This document shows positions 37,938 through 46,499 of a stretch of DNA of 64,000 nucleotides, piece after piece. Every line of letters begins with the position of its first letter. The stretch's first letter is position 1. Below the pieces are notes generated by a model. It searched no databases, was not told where the DNA came from, and saw nothing but the letters and a program-made list of their open reading frames with translations. Source of the DNA: Hwangdonia lutea (GTDB taxonomy: Bacteria > Bacteroidota > Bacteroidia > Flavobacteriales > Flavobacteriaceae); NCBI RefSeq assembly GCF_032814565.1, contig NZ_CP136521.1, forward strand, positions 2,204,501 to 2,268,500, given 5' to 3'. Both the position numbers and the translations under genes were made by a program.

Positions 37938-37956
37938 CATTTCCGCGAAAGCGAAA
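37938..37956. repeat. Dispersed palindrome, TTCCGCGAAAGCG type
   Basis: The run TTCCGCGAAAGCGAAAAT here reappears in inverse orientation at 52607-52624. It is a short hairpin repeat in the 66-nt gap between the KAS III-like and methyltransferase genes. Confidence 0.5.
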
Positions 37957-37989
37957 ATCTTCGGCAATTTATAGCGTTAAATAAATAGA

Positions 37990-39048
37990 CTACACTTTAT
38001 AAACAATAGCATTAATGTTCATGCCCGCACCAACACTGGCAAACATAATAATGTCTCCTTTATTTATTTGCTGATTGTCCAAATCGCCCCTCAATATCAT
38101 ATCGTATAACGTAGGAACGGTTGCCACACTGGAATTGCCTAATTTGCCAATGGTCATGGGCATAATGTTTTCTGGCATTTGCATATTGTAAAGCTTGTAA
38201 AAGCGCTTTACAATGGCTTCGTCCATTTTTTCGTTAGCTTGATGGATAAGGATTTTCTTGAGGTCTTTAATATCCACACCGCTTTTGTCCAAACAAGATT
38301 TCATAGCTTTTGGAACGTTGCTAATGGCAAATTCGTAAATTTTTCTGCCATACATTTTTATGTAGCGGCGATTATCATTTATATCAGGGTGATTGGTTTC
38401 CCCAAAAAAGATAAAATGCGCTTCGTCGAGAGCAAAAGTCGCTGTTTCATGGGCTATGATACCGCCTTCCTCATTTGAAGATTCTACAATAACAGCTCCT
38501 GCGCCATCACTGTAAATCATGGAATCCCTATCGTGCGGATCGATAACACGCGACAAGGTTTCGGCACCAATAACCAAACATGTTTTTGCAATTCCGGATT
38601 TAATAAACGCATTGGCTTGAATAACACCTTCTATCCAGCCTGGGCACCCAAAAAGCACATCGTAACCCACACATTTTGGATTTTGAATTTTTAAAAGGTG
38701 CTTGACTCTTGAGGCTATACTTGGTACGGTGTCGCTTTGTTCGGTGTTGTGCTTAACATCGCCATAATTATGGGCCACAATAATGTAATCAATGTCTTCG
38801 CGATTTATTTTTGCGTTTTCAATGGCTTTTTCGGCTGCAAAAAAAGCGATATCGGAAGTGTTTAATTTTTTCTCAGCATACCTACGTTCATCAATCCCAG
38901 TAATTGCCTTAAATTTTTCAACAATAACCTCATTGGGAGCATTTATGGTTGAACCATCACTGTTTAAAAATTCATGTTGATAAAAATCTTCATTCTTTTC
39001 AACGTTATTTGGAATGTAACTTCCAGTTCCTGTGATTTTTATAGTCAT
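37990..39048 (-). CDS. 3-oxoacyl-ACP synthase III-like (FabH family)
   Basis: 352 residues from the ATG at 39048 (MTIKITGTGSYIPNN); an in-frame ATG at 39087 adds a hydrophobic, non-family stretch. The Cys nucleophile is in LFGCPGWIEGV, the His in LIHQANEKMD and the Asn in KLGNSSVATVP, giving the full Cys-His-Asn triad. Such extra KAS III-like enzymes prime unusual acyl chains. It heads the three-gene minus-strand cluster; fabH proper of fatty acid synthesis may be elsewhere. Confidence 0.88.
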   Translation of the reverse strand: MTIKITGTGSYIPNNVEKNEDFYQHEFLNSDGSTINAPNEVIVEKFKAITGIDERRYAEKKLNTSDIAFFAAEKAIENAKINREDIDYIIVAHNYGDVKHNTEQSDTVPSIASRVKHLLKIQNPKCVGYDVLFGCPGWIEGVIQANAFIKSGIAKTCLVIGAETLSRVIDPHDRDSMIYSDGAGAVIVESSNEEGGIIAHETATFALDEAHFIFFGETNHPDINDNRRYIKMYGRKIYEFAISNVPKAMKSCLDKSGVDIKDLKKILIHQANEKMDEAIVKRFYKLYNMQMPENIMPMTIGKLGNSSVATVPTLYDMILRGDLDNQQINKGDIIMFASVGAGMNINAIVYKV

Positions 39049-39151
39049 AAAATAAAAAATTACCTTTAATAAAAAACTAAAAACCAAGATACTGGTTTAT
39101 CATTAAAATGATATTTGGTTTTGTTTTAATTTACGATGTTCAAAAGCTTTA

Positions 39152-42001
39152 TTAGGCTTCGCCATAAGCCTCGATAGGCGTACAAGAACAAATTAAATTT
39201 CTGTCGCCGTAAGCATCGTCAACACGCCTTACACTTGGCCAAAACTTATTGTCTTTTACATATTCCAACGGAAAGGCAGCTTCTTGTCGTGTGTACGGAA
39301 AATGCCATTCATCATTGGTAATCATCTCTAAAGTATGCGGTGCATTTTTAAGTACATTGTTAGTATCGTCTTTCGAGGCTTGGTCGATTTCTTTTTTAAT
39401 TGAAATCATAGCATCACAAAACCGATCCATTTCAGCTTTACTCTCACTTTCGGTAGGCTCTATCATCAAGGTTCCTGCCACTGGGAATGATACGGTTGGC
39501 GCATGAAATCCATAATCCATCAATCGTTTTGCAATGTCGCTCACTTCTATTCCGTGTTCTTTAAAAGCCCTGCAATCTACAATCATTTCGTGTGCAGCAC
39601 GACCGCGTTCGCCAGAGTACAAGGTGTCAAAACTACCTTGTAATCGGTGTTTTATATAGTTGGCGTTTAATATTGCGATTTTAGTGGCTTGTGTTAAACC
39701 TTCTGCACCAAGCATTTTTATGTAGCCATAGGAAATTAAGCAGACTAAAGCAGAGCCAAATGGCGCCGCCGAAATAGCTGTAATGGCTTTATCTCCACCG
39801 GTTTTTACGATTGGATTTCCGGGTAGAAACGGTACGAGTTGTTTTGCAACACAGATAGGGCCAACACCAGGGCCGCCGCCACCATGTGGGATAGCAAAGG
39901 TTTTATGTAAGTTTAAATGGCAAACGTCTGCTCCAATATTGCCTGGGTTTGTTAAGCCCACTTGTGCATTCATATTGGCGCCGTCCATATAAACTTGTCC
40001 GCCATTATCGTGAATAATTTTAGTGATTTCTTTAATAGCCGATTCGTAAACCCCATGTGTTGATGGATAGGTTACCATGATACAAGATAAATTGTCTTTG
40101 TGTAATTCGGCTTTTTCGCGTAAATCATCGACATCAATATTGCCTTCATCGGTCGATTTGGTTACCACCACTTTCATGCCTGCCATAACAGCACTGGCAG
40201 GATTTGTGCCGTGTGCGGAAGATGGAATTAAACAAATATTTCTATGATGGTCGCCACGCGATTCATGATATGCTTTTATAACCATAAGTCCGGCAAACTC
40301 GCCTTGTGCACCAGAATTTGGTTGTAATGATGTTGCTGCAAAACCGGTAATTTCGGTCAATTGGTCTTCTAATTCCTTTAAAACCGTTAAGTATCCTTTG
40401 GCCTGTTTTAATGGTGCAAACGGATGGATATTTCCCCATTTAAACCAACTTAATGGCAGCAATTCCGCAGCAGCGTTTAGCTTCATCGTACAAGAGCCTA
40501 ATGGAATCATGGAGTGGTTTAATGATAAATCTTTGCGTTCTAAGGATTTTATGTAACGCATCAATTCGGTTTCAGAATGATATGTGTTAAACACAGTATC
40601 GGTTAAAAATTCTGTATTTCTTTGAACAGATTGCTCGATATTATGGGCTTCTTCAACCGAAGAGATTTCGATAGTTTCTTTTTGAGCTGCTTCAGCAAAA
40701 ATGGAAATCAAGTAATTAATATCTCTAATGGCCGTAGTTTCATTAATGGAAATCGTTACGGTTTTTTTATCAGGGTAATGTAAATTCACCTTTTTCTCTG
40801 AAGCAATTTTCTTTATTTTTTTGGCTTTCGTTTTAATTTGAAGCGTGTCAAAATAAGAGGTGTTTACTTGTTCGTAGCCTAATTTTGTTAAGGCGTTGGC
40901 TAAAGTTGCCGCTTTGTTATGTATTTTATTGGCGATAAATTTTAAGCCTTTTGGTCCGTGATATACCGCATACATGCTGGCCATTACGGCTAAAAGTACT
41001 TGTGCCGTACAAATGTTTGATGTGGCTCTATCCCGTTTTATATGCTGTTCGCGAGTTTGCAAAGCCATACGTAAGGCTCTATTGCCATTGGCGTCTTTTG
41101 TTACGCCTATGATACGTCCGGGAAGATCTCGTTTGTAAGCTTCTTTGGTCGCAAAAAATGCCGCGTGTGGCCCACCGTAACCCATAGGTATTCCAAATCG
41201 TTGGGTGGTTCCAACTACAACATCGGCACCAAATTTTCCGGGTGCTTCTAATTTCACTAAACTTAAAATATCGGCTGCTACTGCCACTTTAATATCGGCG
41301 TTATTGGCTTTATTGATAAAAGTTTTAATGTCGGTAATTTGACCATCTTTACCGGGGTATTGCAATAAAGCTCCGAAGAATTCCTTCGAAAAATCAAATG
41401 TATCTTCATTTCCAACAACCAATTCAACACCAATTGGTGCCGATCTTGTTTGTAATAAAGATAAAGTTTGTGGCAAAGTATTTTCAGAAACAAAAAACTT
41501 GTTAACACCTGCTTTTTTCTGAGAGCGTTCGCGAACGGCGAATAATAAACTCATAGCCTCGGCGGCAGCGGTACTTTCGTCCAGTAAAGAAGCATTTGCG
41601 ATTTCCATGCCCGTTAAATCGATAACCATGGTTTGGAAGTTTAAAAGGGCTTCCAATCGGCCTTGGGCAATTTCGGCTTGATACGGCGTGTATGCCGTGT
41701 ACCAACCCGGGTTTTCAAGAATATTTCGTTGAATTACCGCAGGCATAACCGTAGGGTGATAGCCCAAACCAATATAGGTTTTACGCGCTTTGTTCAATTT
41801 AGATAAATCATGAATATGAAGCAAGTACTCATGTTCGGTCATGGGTTCGTCTAAATTTAATCCGTTTTTTAAGCGGATATCGTCAGGAATCGTTTCGTAA
41901 ATTAACTGGTCTAAAGAGTCAACACCAATAGTTTTTAACATCAAGTTTTGGTCGTCTTCTCTCGGACCAATATGGCGCAGTGCAAAAGCTTTTGTATTCA
42001 T
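39152..42001 (-). CDS. gcvP: Glycine dehydrogenase (decarboxylating), P protein
   Basis: PLP enzyme of the glycine cleavage system. 949 residues, the fused single-chain form. The PLP Lys lies in [19 protein letters not shown] (about residue 700). N-terminal [13 protein letters not shown] is the family's usual opening. The gcvT and gcvH genes are not in the window. No frameshift. Confidence 0.97.
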   Translation of the reverse strand: MNTKAFALRHIGPREDDQNLMLKTIGVDSLDQLIYETIPDDIRLKNGLNLDEPMTEHEYLLHIHDLSKLNKARKTYIGLGYHPTVMPAVIQRNILENPGWYTAYTPYQAEIAQGRLEALLNFQTMVIDLTGMEIANASLLDESTAAAEAMSLLFAVRERSQKKAGVNKFFVSENTLPQTLSLLQTRSAPIGVELVVGNEDTFDFSKEFFGALLQYPGKDGQITDIKTFINKANNADIKVAVAADILSLVKLEAPGKFGADVVVGTTQRFGIPMGYGGPHAAFFATKEAYKRDLPGRIIGVTKDANGNRALRMALQTREQHIKRDRATSNICTAQVLLAVMASMYAVYHGPKGLKFIANKIHNKAATLANALTKLGYEQVNTSYFDTLQIKTKAKKIKKIASEKKVNLHYPDKKTVTISINETTAIRDINYLISIFAEAAQKETIEISSVEEAHNIEQSVQRNTEFLTDTVFNTYHSETELMRYIKSLERKDLSLNHSMIPLGSCTMKLNAAAELLPLSWFKWGNIHPFAPLKQAKGYLTVLKELEDQLTEITGFAATSLQPNSGAQGEFAGLMVIKAYHESRGDHHRNICLIPSSAHGTNPASAVMAGMKVVVTKSTDEGNIDVDDLREKAELHKDNLSCIMVTYPSTHGVYESAIKEITKIIHDNGGQVYMDGANMNAQVGLTNPGNIGADVCHLNLHKTFAIPHGGGGPGVGPICVAKQLVPFLPGNPIVKTGGDKAITAISAAPFGSALVCLISYGYIKMLGAEGLTQATKIAILNANYIKHRLQGSFDTLYSGERGRAAHEMIVDCRAFKEHGIEVSDIAKRLMDYGFHAPTVSFPVAGTLMIEPTESESKAEMDRFCDAMISIKKEIDQASKDDTNNVLKNAPHTLEMITNDEWHFPYTRQEAAFPLEYVKDNKFWPSVRRVDDAYGDRNLICSCTPIEAYGEA

Positions 42002-42109
42002 TGAAAGAATTTTGAATATATAAAATGCAAAAATACGTAATTAAAAGGATGGATAAATGCTTAAAATCGAAAGTTTTTAACCATTTAAAAACGTTATTAA
42101 CACTTTGCT

Positions 42110-42117
42110 TATTTTTG
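42110..42117 (+). promoter_or_regulatory. -7 box 4 nt before the UbiA-like start
   Basis: TATTTTTG, then four bases (TAAA), then the ATG at 42122. Same geometry as at 20764 and 45649; predicts a leaderless transcript. Confidence 0.5.
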
Positions 42118-42121
42118 TAAA

Positions 42122-42970
42122 ATGAAGCTGGTAAAGCAACTTTTTAATTTTTACCTGAATAGTAGTATTCATGTGGCATTATCGGTATTTTCGTTAACAT
42201 GGATTACCTTAATTGAGCACAAGGCTGTGTATGACAACCAAGTGTTGCGCTTTGTGTTTTTTGCTAGCATTGTTGGCTATAATTTTGTTAAGTATTTTGG
42301 ACTTGCAAAACTACATCACAGAAGTTTGGTGTTTCCAAAAGCTATTAGGAGGTTAAAAGCTATTGAAATATTTTCGTTTTTCTGCTTTATTTTAATGTGC
42401 TATTATGCATTTCAGTTAGAAAAAAACACACTAATTTGTATCGCTGTTTTTGGGGCGATAACCTTTTTGTATGCCATTCCCTTTTTACCCAAACACCTGT
42501 TTTTAGATAAACAGCAAAACCTAAGAAGTATTGGGGGTTTAAAAATTTATTTAATAGCCTTGGTTTGGGCCGGTGTAACCGTTTTTTTGCCATTAATAAA
42601 TCAGCATTACACGATTGATTTTAATGTGATATTAACAGGGATTCAGCGTTATATTTTCATTATAGTTTTAATGATGCCTTTTGAAATTAGGGATTTGCAA
42701 TACGATAGTTTGAAGCTTTCAACAATTCCACAAAAAATAGGAGTAAAACAGACTAAAACCATCGGGGTATTGCTATTGATTGTCTTCTTTTTTATTGAAT
42801 TTTTTAAATATGAAATCGCTGCTTTAAATACAATTATGCTTTTAGTAATAACGGTAATTACAGGGTTTTTTTTGGTATTCTCTAAAGTAGAGCAGCAACC
42901 GTATTACAGTGCTTTTTGGGTAGAAGCTGTACCTATTTTATGGCTCGTACTTATGCTTTTAAATACCTAG
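42122..42970 (+). CDS. UbiA-like membrane protein
   Basis: 282 residues with about eight membrane helices. The conserved block EIRDLQYDSLKLSTIPQKIG (around residues 188-207) resembles the second Asp-rich motif of UbiA prenyltransferases (DxxxD followed by a TxPxxxG stretch). The first Asp-rich motif is degenerate (NFVKYFG), so prenyl transfer is not assured. Convergent with the anti-sigma gene, with 4 nt overlap of the stop regions. Confidence 0.6.
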   Translation: MKLVKQLFNFYLNSSIHVALSVFSLTWITLIEHKAVYDNQVLRFVFFASIVGYNFVKYFGLAKLHHRSLVFPKAIRRLKAIEIFSFFCFILMCYYAFQLEKNTLICIAVFGAITFLYAIPFLPKHLFLDKQQNLRSIGGLKIYLIALVWAGVTVFLPLINQHYTIDFNVILTGIQRYIFIIVLMMPFEIRDLQYDSLKLSTIPQKIGVKQTKTIGVLLLIVFFFIEFFKYEIAALNTIMLLVITVITGFFLVFSKVEQQPYYSAFWVEAVPILWLVLMLLNT

Positions 42971-43233
42971 TTTGTATGCTGATTTATAGCGTCGGTCAAT
43001 TCTTTTTTCATAGATTCCTTACACTTTTTTTCCAAGCACTCTACTTTAGCTTCTTTTATTTTCTTGGTAAGTTTACTATTGTTTTTTGAGTATTTTCTAC
43101 AGGCTCTGCAATATATTAAATGGATATTAAGTATAATCTTTTCCCATAATGTGGCCTCTTTGTATTGTGTTTTGTCACACACGTGGTTTGCCTCCTCGCA
43201 AGGCATCATAATCTTCATCTTCTTAGTACTCAT
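42967..43233 (-). CDS. Soluble zinc-type anti-sigma factor
   Basis: 88 residues, no membrane segment. The motif HLIYCRACRKY matches the ZAS signature HxxxCxxC, and two further Cys lie in the N-terminal MPCEEANHVC. It starts 1 nt after the ECF sigma stop, so the pair is surely co-transcribed. Inferred role: bind and silence the sigma factor, perhaps with redox control through the zinc Cys. Several more Cys (ECLEKKCKE) lie in the C-terminal helix. Confidence 0.75.
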   Translation of the reverse strand: MSTKKMKIMMPCEEANHVCDKTQYKEATLWEKIILNIHLIYCRACRKYSKNNSKLTKKIKEAKVECLEKKCKESMKKELTDAINQHTN

Positions 43234-43234
43234 A

Positions 43235-43789
43235 TTAAAACCAATTATCTTTTAAGCAATCTGCCATAGCCGTACGTGCTCTATGAATGATTACCCAAAG
43301 GTTAGACGCTGTAATGTTTAGTTCATTACAAATAACTTCAGTTTCAAAACCCTGAATGGTTTTCATTTTAAAAACTTCAGCTTGTTTTGGTGGTAACTTG
43401 CCCAAACAGTTGTGTATCGCATTGCCTAATTCGGCATTTTGTAAGGTGTCTTCAGCTGTTTTATCAAAGGGGTCGGCAACGCGTTCTTCCAACCAATCGC
43501 CTTCGGTTTCAGAGTCGTCGTTATACGTAATGCGCACTTCTGCCTTTCCTTTTTTAGAATTTATTTTACGATAGTGATCTATAATTTTTCGTTTTAAAAT
43601 TGAAATAAGCCAAGTGCGTTCGCTCGCTTCACCCTTAAAGTTTTTCATTGACTTTAAGGCCGCCAAAAAAGTATCCTGCACCAAGTCCTGAGCAATTTCT
43701 CGTTCGCTAACTCTGGTAATGGTGTAGTTAAATAAGTAGTCTGCGTATAAGTCAATCCACTTATTCGGATTTATTTGATGGTTGGGCAT
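43235..43789 (-). CDS. ECF-type RNA polymerase sigma factor
   Basis: 184 residues. Region 2 (REIAQDLVQDTFLAALKSMK and FKGEASERTWLISILKRKII) and region 4 (LPPKQAEVFKMKTIQGFE ... NLWVIIHRARTAMADCL) are clear. Paired with a ZAS anti-sigma. Targets cannot be read, but the soluble anti-sigma points to an intracellular stress signal rather than a surface one. Confidence 0.92.
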   Translation of the reverse strand: MPNHQINPNKWIDLYADYLFNYTITRVSEREIAQDLVQDTFLAALKSMKNFKGEASERTWLISILKRKIIDHYRKINSKKGKAEVRITYNDDSETEGDWLEERVADPFDKTAEDTLQNAELGNAIHNCLGKLPPKQAEVFKMKTIQGFETEVICNELNITASNLWVIIHRARTAMADCLKDNWF

Positions 43790-43843
43790 TATTGATGCAA
43801 TTGTTTTTTTTGGATATCAAAAATAAGGTAAAAAAATGAATAA

Positions 43844-44746
43844 TTAATTTTTAATTAAATCCTGTAAAGCATCTTTAATGTTTGCATATTTAAAAGTAAA
43901 GCCAGAATCTAATAATCTTTTTGGGATAACGTTTCTGCTTTTTAAAACCAATTCGGTTTCTGTTCCTATTAATTTTGCACCAAAGCTGAGTAACCATTTT
44001 GGGTGGGGTATTCCAATGGGCATTGTCATTATTTTTCGTAATGTTTTCATAAGCATTAAATTGTCTGTTGGTTTTGGAACAGATAAATTGAAATTTCCTT
44101 TTAAACTTTTACTCAGAATTAAAAATTCAACTGCTCTAGCAAAATCCAATTCGTGTATCCAACTTACTTTTTGATTGCCATGACCTTGTTTTCCACCTAA
44201 TCCAAATTTGGTTAATTTTTTAAGCGGAATTAAAGCACCGCCATTTTTACCCAAAACAATCGAGGTTCTCAATGCTATTTTTCGGGTGTTAACATTTGAA
44301 ATACCATAGAATGCTTCCTCCCAAGATTTAGCAATATTCATTGAAAAATCGTTCCCAATTTCTCCTTTATCTTCTGTCATTTCTTTGTATAATGAATGCT
44401 TATAAATGGTTGCAGTCGATGAATTAATCCAGATTTTTGGTGGATTTTCACAACGATTAATTGCTAACCCAAGAATATTTGTAGCATCTATTCTTGAATC
44501 GTAAATAAGTTTTTTATTCTTTTCATTATACCTACAATCAACAGATTTTCCTGTTAGGTTTATTAATACATCAGCATTTTCAAGCTCATTTATCCAATTA
44601 CCTAAATGTTTAGCATTCCAAAATACATCGTTTTCTTTTTTAGGATGTCTTGTAAGTATTTTAATTTTATATCCTTTTGTGTTTAAATAATTTTCTAAAA
44701 CCTGCCCCAAAAACCCGGTTCCTCCAGCGATAATAATTTTTTTCAT
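43844..44746 (-). CDS. TIGR01777-type NAD-dependent epimerase-like protein
   Basis: 300-residue Rossmann protein: IIIAGGTGFLGQVLENYL, the segment VLINLTGKSVDCRYNEKNKK typical of the TIGR01777/SulA-like group, and a C-terminal DUF1731-type end (NVIPKRLLDSGFTFKY). Function unknown in bacteria. It overlaps the upstream membrane protein gene by 4 nt and probably belongs to the regulator-controlled operon. Confidence 0.85.
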   Translation of the reverse strand: MKKIIIAGGTGFLGQVLENYLNTKGYKIKILTRHPKKENDVFWNAKHLGNWINELENADVLINLTGKSVDCRYNEKNKKLIYDSRIDATNILGLAINRCENPPKIWINSSTATIYKHSLYKEMTEDKGEIGNDFSMNIAKSWEEAFYGISNVNTRKIALRTSIVLGKNGGALIPLKKLTKFGLGGKQGHGNQKVSWIHELDFARAVEFLILSKSLKGNFNLSVPKPTDNLMLMKTLRKIMTMPIGIPHPKWLLSFGAKLIGTETELVLKSRNVIPKRLLDSGFTFKYANIKDALQDLIKN

Positions 44747-45090
44747 TGTTTTTGAATTGAATAGGTTATATAAACAAAGTAGCTTGCAATTAGCATGGGA
44801 AGTATAAATAAAAACACTGTGGTTATCGTTTCGTTATTAGTAAAGTTTGTTTTAAAAAGAATAAGGATTACCAACAGATTGGTTAAAGCCGCTATCCAAT
44901 AATTTGAAATGTGCCTTTTATTGATTCTGCTATGTTTAGTGACGTAAAGTGAAATGATTATGGCTATTACTAGTTGTGCTATACCAAGGATAATTTGGGC
45001 ATATAAGCCAATAAAGAAGTAATATATAGTTATGTAAGGCACTATTGTAATTAAATAAAAGAAACAGTTAATGTAGTGTAGTATTTTCAT
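44743..45090 (-). CDS. Small four-helix membrane protein, unknown
   Basis: 115 residues with four hydrophobic helices (for example IIYYFFIGLYAQIILGIAQL-like and NYWIAALTNLLVILILF), not assigned to a family. It lies between the GbsR/MarR-like regulator and the epimerase-like gene, with a 4-nt overlap to the latter. An operator-like palindrome sits directly upstream (45105-45126), so it is the first gene of a regulated pair. Confidence 0.7.
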   Translation of the reverse strand: MKILHYINCFFYLITIVPYITIYYFFIGLYAQIILGIAQLVIAIIISLYVTKHSRINKRHISNYWIAALTNLLVILILFKTNFTNNETITTVFLFILPMLIASYFVYITYSIQKQ

Positions 45091-45104
45091 TTTAATTATT
45101 TTAA

Positions 45105-45126
45105 ACTTTCAGAAAATATTGAAAGT
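45105..45126. promoter_or_regulatory. Operator-like palindrome 1
   Basis: ACTTTCA, 8 nt, TGAAAGT, 15 nt upstream of the small membrane protein gene (minus strand). Same half-sites and same spacing as the palindrome at 45670-45691 in front of the regulator gene. Confidence 0.6.
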
Positions 45127-45140
45127 ATGTTATAAATTTT

Positions 45141-45644
45141 TTATTTTATCAGTTTAAGTAATGATTTAGTAATCCAATTTTGTTCTTGGTTTACAATCTT
45201 GTTCATCATCGCATCTGCGGTTTCTGCTAAGTCGTGCAAGGCCTGGGTTTGTTTAATAAGTTCTTTAGTTTTTGCTGTGCCATCGTCTTTTATGGAGCTT
45301 ACGTCTTTTAAAATTTTTATAACGGGTTTTATTTCTCTTCGGCTGCGTTCTTTTGCAATATGTCGCGCTAATTCTTGTACATCTTTTTCGGTTGAAAAAT
45401 ATTCTTTACGCTCTCCAGGAATTAATTCTTTGGTAACAATGCCCCAATCAATCAACTGACGAAGATTCATACTTGTGTTACCACGAGAAATTTTAAGATC
45501 TTCCATAATGTCTTCCATCGATAGTGGTTTAGTAGAAATAAAAAGCAACGCTTGTATTTGAGCCATGGCTTTATTTATGCCCCAAAGTGTGCCCAAACTA
45601 CCCCAAGTACTTATAAATTTAATTTTGGCTTCTTCGTAATCCAT
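45141..45644 (-). CDS. GbsR/MarR-family transcriptional regulator
   Basis: 167 residues from ATG 45644 (MDYEEAKIKFISTWGSLGTL). The winged helix is visible (LFISTKPLSMEDIMEDLKIS, SRGNTSMNLRQLIDWGIV, KREYFSTEKD). GbsR-type repressors control small regulons. A perfect palindrome overlaps its own promoter, and a twin lies in front of the downstream genes, predicting autorepression and repression of the membrane protein/epimerase pair. Confidence 0.88.
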   Translation of the reverse strand: MDYEEAKIKFISTWGSLGTLWGINKAMAQIQALLFISTKPLSMEDIMEDLKISRGNTSMNLRQLIDWGIVTKELIPGERKEYFSTEKDVQELARHIAKERSRREIKPVIKILKDVSSIKDDGTAKTKELIKQTQALHDLAETADAMMNKIVNQEQNWITKSLLKLIK

Positions 45645-45648
45645 ATTA

Positions 45649-45677
45649 CAAATATATAAATATTTTAAAACTTTCAA
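45649..45677 (-). promoter_or_regulatory. Promoter of the GbsR/MarR-like gene
   Basis: Minus strand: TTG (45677-45675) inside the operator half-site, 18-nt spacer, TATATTTG (45656-45649). The ATG is 4 nt further, so the mRNA should be leaderless. Repressor binding to the palindrome would block the -33 element. Confidence 0.65.
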
Positions 45678-45691
45678 AAATTATTGAAAGT
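45670..45691. promoter_or_regulatory. Operator-like palindrome 2
   Basis: ACTTTCA-N8-TGAAAGT, extendable to perfect 10-bp arms (AAACTTTCAA/TTGAAAGTTT, 45668-45693). It overlaps the -33 element of the regulator's promoter and also touches the end of the decayed peptidase gene. Confidence 0.65.
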
Positions 45692-46494
45692 TTATTTTAT
45701 TTGTAAATGAATATGATCATCGTGACGAACAGCACCACAACCATGAAAACGAATTTTAGTTTCGTTGTTTAGATTTAAAGATTTTTTTAAATAGGGTTCG
45801 ATGAATATTTTTTGAGTAGGCTTTGCAATTAACAATTCTTGAATTAGAAGCATTGTTTTTGTTTTATCGAATTTTACATCATTGATTATTCCACAAGTTG
45901 TATATTTAGTGAAATTGTATTGCCAATAACCTTTGTTTGAACAGTATTCCGCTGTTTTGTTTGAAGGATTGACAAAGGCGCCGTAGCCAGAAATTGAAGG
46001 CTTTTTGTCAGTTGAATGTCCTTCTTTATCTAAATACATAAACGAAATATCTATCTTTTTTCCATCGTTATGACTTTTAAATGCGCCAACAACGGAAAAC
46101 CGTCATAAAATGGAAAATTTGCATCCAAATAAGTAATTGAAATATTTGAAGGTTTTAAGCTTTCTGAACAATCTTCTAAAAGTTTTTTTAAATCGGATGT
46201 TACATAATTCCTGAAAAATAATGGGTAAACCCAGTTTCTTGGTTTTAAATAATCATTGAAAATGGGTAATTGTTCTCTTCCAAAGTTTTTAGCTATAGGG
46301 GGAATGATAAAAACATTAAAAGCCAGATACAAAACGGGAAAAACAAACCGCTGCTTTTTTTTAAATTTTAATGAAATTAACAAAGTCAACACCCAAATTA
46401 AACCCCAACTTGGGTTAAAACAGTTAATAATAATATGATTATAAGATGCCCAAAAAGTTTTATGACCTTCATAAACAATTAAACGGGAATCAAA
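45692..46494 (-). pseudogene. Decayed LAS-type (MepA/M15-like) metallopeptidase
   Basis: Two reading frames together form one protein. The upstream frame (46494-46051) gives membrane helices and ends YLDANFPFYDGFPLLAHLK, then reads into a stop at 46051-46053. The downstream frame, from about 46071, gives SHNDGKKIDISFMYLDKEG and ends HGCGAVRHDDHIHLQ. The zinc motifs HxxGxxxD and HDDHxH of peptidoglycan peptidases are thus split by a frameshift near the T4 run 46074-46077. No signal-anchor ATG is found before the in-frame stop at 46495-46497, so the 5' end also seems lost, right against the dcp stop. Confidence 0.7.
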
Positions 46495-46499
46495 TCAAC

